Shown here: in pieces, positions 6,086-8,808 of the stretch
Layout of the letters: each line of letters opens with the position of its first letter
How positions within the stretch are numbered: the first letter of the stretch is position 1
From: Nocardioides sp.
Lineage (GTDB): Bacteria > Actinomycetota > Actinomycetes > Propionibacteriales > Nocardioidaceae
NCBI GenBank assembly: GCA_023252065.1
Contig: JAHEXO010000056.1
Span: forward strand, 1-8,808
Length of the DNA stretch: 8,808 bases
Direction of reading: 5' to 3'
The notes under the pieces: model-generated
Seen by the model: only the letters and a program-made list of their open reading frames with translations
Databases searched by the model: none
What the model was told of the DNA's origin: nothing
Program-made: the position numbers and the translations under genes

Positions 6086-7668
6086 TCGTGCGGGGCGGAC
6101 AGGTGCTCGACGGCCGCGGCGGCGAACCCCGCCGTACCGACGTCGCGGTCGTGGGTGACCGGGTCACGGGCGTCGAGGTCCTGCCGCCGGACGAGCCTGC
6201 CGTGACCACCATCGACGCGACGGGCCTCGTCGTCTGTCCGGGCTTCATCAACCCTCTGTCGCACTCCTATCTTTCGGTCCTGGAGGACGGCACCTCCCTC
6301 GGCGAGCTCGTGCAAGGCGTGACCACGCAGATCTTCGGCGAGGGCGAGTCGATGGGACCCGTTCCGCCCCTCGCCCGTGAAGCGCTCCGGCAGGAAGCCG
6401 CGCCGTACGGCGTGGAGGTGACCTGGAACCGCCTCTCGGAGTACCTCGACGTCGTCGAGCGGTCCGGGTGCACGCAGAACATCGCCTCGCTGGTCGGAGC
6501 GGAGACGCTGCGCATCTACGGCGTCGGGTACGACGACCGGCCCGCCAGCGGGGCGGAGCTGGACGTGATGCGGCAGGTGCTAGCTGAGGAGATGGCCGAC
6601 GGGGCCCTCGGGGTCGGATCCTCGTTGATCTACGCGCCCGGGAGCTACGCCACCACCGAGGAGCTCGTCGCTCTGTGCGAGGTGGCGGGCGCGGTCGGCG
6701 GGACCTACGCCTCGCACGTGCGCGACGAGGGAGCCGGTCTGCTCGGCGCCATCGACGAGCTCCTAGACATCATCCGCCGCTCCGAGGTGCACGGCGAGAT
6801 GTGGCACCTCAAGGCCGCCGGCAAACCACAGTGGCCCTTGATGGAGCGCGCCCTCGAGCAGCTGCAGGCAGCCCGCGACGCAAGCGTGCCCATCGGGGCC
6901 GACGTGTACCCCTACACCCGCAGCGGGACGGGGCTCGCCTCGACCGTCCCGCCGCGCTGGCACGAAGGCGGGCCCGACCTCTTCTACGACCGCCTCCTCG
7001 ACCCGACGACCCGCCGGGAGATCCGGGCCGACCTCGTGGCGCTGGGCCGTTACGGCGACACTCCCGACGCTGCAGACGTGCTGCTGCTCCGGCTCCGTCA
7101 TCCGGACAACGCGGAGTGGCAGGGACACACCCTGGCCGAGGTCGCCGCCGCGCGCGAGCAGGATCCGGTCGACACCGCTCTCGACCTCCTCGCCAGCGAG
7201 CGGACCACCGTCTTCTCGGCCTTTCGCTCCATGAGCGAGGACAACCTGCGTCGCGAGCTCGCCGTTCCGTGGGTGGGGGTGTGCTCGGACGCCGCCTCTG
7301 TCGCCCCTATCGGGCGGAGCCTGGAGTCACCGACCCATCCACGTGCCTACGGGTCCTTCGCCCGTGTCCTCGGCCGGTACACCCGAGACCTCGGGATCCT
7401 CTCACTCCCCGATGCGGTCCGACGCATGACCTCGCTCCCAGCAGCGACCTTCGGCCTCACCGATCGTGGCATCCTCGCCGCAGGGTTCGCCGCCGACCTC
7501 GTCGTCCTCGACCCGCAGCGGATCGAGGACCTGGCCACCTTCCAGGACCCGCACCAGACGGCAGTGGGGGTGCGACACGTCGTCGTCAACGGCGTCCTCG
7601 CGCTCCTGGACGGCCGACCCACGGGGTCGCGTCCGGGCCGGCGACTGCGGCGCGGACGGACGGCCTAG
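6073..7668 (+). CDS. N-acyl-D-amino-acid deacylase (D-aminoacylase)-like amidohydrolase with altered metal site
   Basis: Predicted zinc amidohydrolase, 531 aa. It opens with the beta-sandwich strand YDLIVRGGQVLDGRG and closes with FAADLVVLDPQRIEDLATF, GVRHVVVNG and GRPTGSRPGRRL, all typical of D-aminoacylases. Other family marks are DATGLVVCPGFI (48-59), TYASHVRDEG (211-220, H215), MWHLKAAGK (243-251, H245) and VCSDA (403-407, catalytic-type D406). The first metal site differs from the classical enzyme. Where PGFIDxHTHxD is expected the protein has PGFINPLSHSY, keeping H64 but with Leu62 for the first His. Where the metal-bridging Cys of GNCG is expected it has GEGES (89-93), so E90 or E92 may serve. 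The length and flanks are intact, so this looks like a variant clade, not decay. The likely reaction is hydrolysis of an N-acyl or peptide bond beside a D-residue, but the changed site leaves substrate and metal count open. It is the last gene of the operon. Confidence 0.88.
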   Translation: MYDLIVRGGQVLDGRGGEPRRTDVAVVGDRVTGVEVLPPDEPAVTTIDATGLVVCPGFINPLSHSYLSVLEDGTSLGELVQGVTTQIFGEGESMGPVPPLAREALRQEAAPYGVEVTWNRLSEYLDVVERSGCTQNIASLVGAETLRIYGVGYDDRPASGAELDVMRQVLAEEMADGALGVGSSLIYAPGSYATTEELVALCEVAGAVGGTYASHVRDEGAGLLGAIDELLDIIRRSEVHGEMWHLKAAGKPQWPLMERALEQLQAARDASVPIGADVYPYTRSGTGLASTVPPRWHEGGPDLFYDRLLDPTTRREIRADLVALGRYGDTPDAADVLLLRLRHPDNAEWQGHTLAEVAAAREQDPVDTALDLLASERTTVFSAFRSMSEDNLRRELAVPWVGVCSDAASVAPIGRSLESPTHPRAYGSFARVLGRYTRDLGILSLPDAVRRMTSLPAATFGLTDRGILAAGFAADLVVLDPQRIEDLATFQDPHQTAVGVRHVVVNGVLALLDGRPTGSRPGRRLRRGRTA

Positions 7669-7673
7669 CAGCG

Positions 7674-7702
7674 GGACCATGGTGCCAGTGGGTCCACGGT
7701 CC
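7674..7702 (+). terminator. Hairpin just after the deacylase stop; candidate terminator
   Basis: GGACCATGG (7674-7682) pairs with CCACGGTCC (7694-7702) through 8 of 9 positions (one A/C mismatch) around an 11-base loop. It begins 6 bases after the stop codon. There is no T-run, only CTTCC, so it would be a U-poor terminator of the kind seen in GC-rich actinomycetes or an mRNA 3' end stabiliser. Confidence 0.45.
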
Positions 7703-7717
7703 TTCCGCTCACGTCGG

Positions 7718-7768
7718 CAGGGCAGCTCACAGTGATGGCGATGCATCACCGCACCGCTGCGCGCCCTG
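7718..7768. other. Nested stem-loop downstream of the operon
   Basis: CAGGGC (7718-7723) pairs with GCCCTG (7763-7768). AGC (7724-7726) pairs with GCT (7756-7758) after a 4-base bulge. GTGATG (7732-7737) pairs with CATCAC (7744-7749) around a 6-base loop. The structure is 15 bp in three tiers and follows the first hairpin by 15 bases. It may be a second terminator or an end-of-transcript structure; the function is not shown by the sequence. Confidence 0.35.
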
Positions 7769-8070
7769 TTGCCACCATGACAGGTGTCACAGGATGGGCG
7801 GGCACGGGAGACCGACGAAGTCCCGAGGTTTCGCCACCGCGGAGGCTCGAACGTCTGTCCACCCGAACGGGTGCCGGCGCCTCAGGACGGGCCACGGTTG
7901 GGGGCATGGACTACGACGTGGCGGTTTATCCCTCGGGCCACGGGGCAGATTCTTGAAGAGCTGTGCCGCGACTCGGGGGCGCAACTTCCGCAGCGTGATG
8001 CAGGGGGGTGGCAGCCGAGGCAACCTATCGTTCAGCCGGGATGTCTCGGATGCGCTCATCTTTCCACCCA
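7769..8070. other. Stretch with no supportable gene
   Basis: Open frames exist on both strands but none has a ribosome site, a recognised motif or the steady third-position G/C of the genes to the left. A short frame starting at 7907 (MDYDVAVYPSGHGADS) ends after 16 codons. A +1 shift then gives a gene-like run, TGQILEELCRDSGAQL, which may be chance or a remnant of a decayed gene. A 12-base palindrome, TGACAGGTGTCA (7778-7789), is the only site-like element. Confidence 0.4.
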
Positions 8071-8076
8071 GAGGAG
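8071..8076 (+). promoter_or_regulatory. Ribosome binding site of the small Cys protein
   Basis: GAGGAG, 6 bases before GTG 8083, is a strong Shine-Dalgarno. It decides in favour of the longer reading of this gene. Confidence 0.6.
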
Positions 8077-8082
8077 CCCTAG

Positions 8083-8337
8083 GTGCGTCGAGTGTTCACG
8101 AGCCGCACTCGTAGGCGCACGCGCGGGGGGCTGCGGGGGTGGCGGGACCGCAACAATCGAGGGCCGTCGATGCACGCGGCAGACCCTGAGGCGACGGTCA
8201 CCCTGTGCGGACGCCCTCTGGTCGAGATGGTCGAGCACGAAGGCCGGGACTTCGATCTCGTGCCCTTCTCTGACCGGTGCTGGACATGCCAAGCGGCCAC
8301 AGCTGGCCGCCACGTGGGTCACCCGCACGCGTCCTGA
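8083..8337 (+). CDS. Small hypothetical protein with a Cys/CxxC motif, possibly metal-binding
   Basis: An 84-aa protein starting at GTG 8083, chosen because GAGGAG (8071-8076) lies 6 bases upstream. The first 29 residues are Arg-rich (RRVFTSRTRRRTRGGLRGWR). From the internal ATG at 8170 the sequence reads MHAADPEATVTLCGRPLVEM, then EHEGRDFDLVPFSDRCWTCQAA. The pattern of a TLCGR strand followed by a CxxC about 24 residues on is one I know from small actinobacterial proteins of unknown role, and three cysteines plus a nearby His could hold a zinc ion. It could instead start at 8170, giving 55 aa. It stands alone, more than 400 bases from the operon, and its codon use is less strict than that of the catabolic genes. 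No function can be named. Confidence 0.62.
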   Translation: MRRVFTSRTRRRTRGGLRGWRDRNNRGPSMHAADPEATVTLCGRPLVEMVEHEGRDFDLVPFSDRCWTCQAATAGRHVGHPHAS

Positions 8338-8371
8338 CAAGGTGAGCCTCGTAGCGTCGTCCGCCCCGAGA

Positions 8372-8420
8372 CGAGGCCCCGCCAGGTGTGCTGTGTCGGC
8401 ACCTGCAGGGGCGGGGCTCG
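8372..8420. terminator. GC-rich hairpin after the small gene; candidate terminator
   Basis: GCCCCGCC (8376-8383) pairs with GGCGGGGC (8410-8417). With a one-base bulge the stem extends to CGA(G) / TCG, and an inner AGGTG (8384-8388) / CACCT (8400-8404) stem stacks near it. It begins 34 bases after the stop at 8337. No T-run follows. It could act on either strand. Confidence 0.45.
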
Positions 8421-8619
8421 ATGCCGCCGAAGGATGGGACGACGACGACAGCAGCGACCTTCGCCTGATCAGTCGTCGGTAAGGGGTCGGCGGCTGGCCG
8501 GGTATCGATGGTCAGGAGCCGTCGGACTGCTCGATCGCCCTCAGGTACCAGCTCACTACCCACACAGTCGAGCCGCGGATCGAGGAGCGGGCAGGGGCAA
8601 AGGTCCCCCGACCAATGGG

Positions 8620-8658
8620 CGATGCCCCTGGCGCTATCGGGGACCGCCAGGAGCATCG
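8620..8658. repeat. Long inverted repeat (stem-loop A)
   Basis: CGATGCCCCTGGCG (8620-8633) pairs with CGCCAGGAGCATCG (8645-8658) with a single C/A mismatch around an 11-base loop, giving 13 pairs of 14. A similar stem-loop lies 119 bases to the right. Confidence 0.6.
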
Positions 8659-8739
8659 GCTTCGAGCGAAGGCGCCGTACCAAGCGCTGGCATCGCCTGA
8701 TGTGGTGAGCCCAGTCATCCGGATGGATGAAGACCTGAC

Positions 8740-8771
8740 GATGCCCCCGGCACGGGGGAACCGAGGGCATC
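8740..8771. repeat. Stem-loop B, similar to stem-loop A
   Basis: GATGCCC (8740-8746) pairs with GGGCATC (8765-8771). As an alternative, CCCCC (8744-8748) pairs with GGGGG (8754-8758) over GGCAC. Like stem-loop A it begins GATGCCCCyGGC, contains GGGG(A)ACCG and ends GCATC, so the two may be diverged copies of one small repeat. Confidence 0.45.
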
Positions 8772-8808
8772 TCCACGACGGAGACGAGCGAGGTCGCACC
8801 ACCACCGC

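Larger units (their letters stand above)
8421..8808. other. Right end of the window: no supportable gene
   Basis: Two frames are open over most of this stretch in the same codon register on opposite strands. The plus frame runs from the stop at 8480-8482 to the window edge (possible ATG at 8615 or 8723). The minus frame runs from 8776 to 8198. Neither has a ribosome site or a motif that I recognise, and both use rare A/T-ending codons about as often as background would. The plus frame is rich in Asp/Glu/Arg and reads like a soluble protein (KAPYQALASPDVVSPVIRMD), so a gene entering from the right or a decayed gene cannot be excluded. Confidence 0.35.

Noticed and set aside
7778..7789. TGACAGGTGTCA, a 12-base palindrome-like operator.
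   Set aside because: The arms are only 5 bases, no promoter or gene start lies close downstream, and a site of this size is expected by chance.
8021..8050. GGCAAC-N17-TGTC before the small gene, like an ECF sigma promoter.
   Set aside because: The match to GGAAC / CGTC is partial at both boxes, and no ECF sigma factor is in view.
7784..8482. A 232-aa plus-strand open frame through the small gene region.
   Set aside because: It overlaps the 8083-8337 gene in another frame. Its composition is Arg/Cys/Ser-rich without motifs, and no ribosome site precedes it.
8730..8771. GATGCCCCCGGCACGGGGGAACCG resembles a type I-E CRISPR repeat.
   Set aside because: Another copy should appear about 61 bases on either side. 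Nothing similar is at about 8680 or 8795-8808, and the related element at 8620 has a different loop and spacing. No cas gene is present.
8198..8776. A 192-aa minus-strand open frame, MEMPSVPPCRGHRQ onwards.
   Set aside because: It has no ribosome site or recognised domain, overlaps the better-supported small gene and the hairpin at 8372-8420, and its second half is a low-complexity Arg/Gly/Pro shadow.
8483..8808. A plus-strand frame open to the window edge.
   Set aside because: There is no clear start with a ribosome site and about a quarter of its codons end in A or T, close to background. It is kept only as a comment on the right-end region.

Overview
The window is high-GC DNA whose codons mostly end in G or C. 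It has close-packed genes joined by ATGA stop/start overlaps, GTG starts and few UTRs. This suggests a GC-rich actinomycete, perhaps of the Nocardioides kind, but the genus is only a guess.

Layout. Two operons diverge from a short AT-rich control region (about 3301-3378). The leftward operon holds a fold-type III PLP decarboxylase of the diaminopimelate decarboxylase family (3300-1945). Next comes an SBP_bac_5 peptide-binding protein (1948-89), which overlaps it by ATGA. The first 28 codons of a third gene (84-1, running off the window) follow; from its place it is probably an ABC permease. The rightward operon holds an RpiR/SIS regulator (3379-4296), a DapB-fold dehydrogenase resembling 2,4-diaminopentanoate dehydrogenase (4293-5321), a PuuD-like class I glutamine-amidotransferase-fold hydrolase (5318-6085) and an N-acyl-D-amino-acid deacylase-like amidohydrolase (6073-7668). 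All of these genes overlap, so the operon is probably one translationally coupled transcript. Two hairpin structures follow the last stop.

The genes together. An oligopeptide importer, a gamma-glutamyl hydrolase-like enzyme, a D-aminoacylase-like enzyme, a decarboxylase that may act on a D-centre and a diamino-acid-type dehydrogenase, with a local regulator, look like a system for taking up and breaking down peptides that contain D-amino acids or gamma-glutamyl bonds. Cell-wall peptides (gamma-D-Glu-meso-DAP) or D-ornithine/D-lysine conjugates are reasonable substrates. The families are read from clear motifs; the pathway is inference.

Right end. From 7669 to 8808 the sequence is gene-poor. 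The only convincing gene is a small Cys-containing protein (8083-8337) with a strong ribosome binding site, followed by a GC-rich hairpin. The last 470 bases hold two similar stem-loops and overlapping open frames, none of which I can support as a gene.
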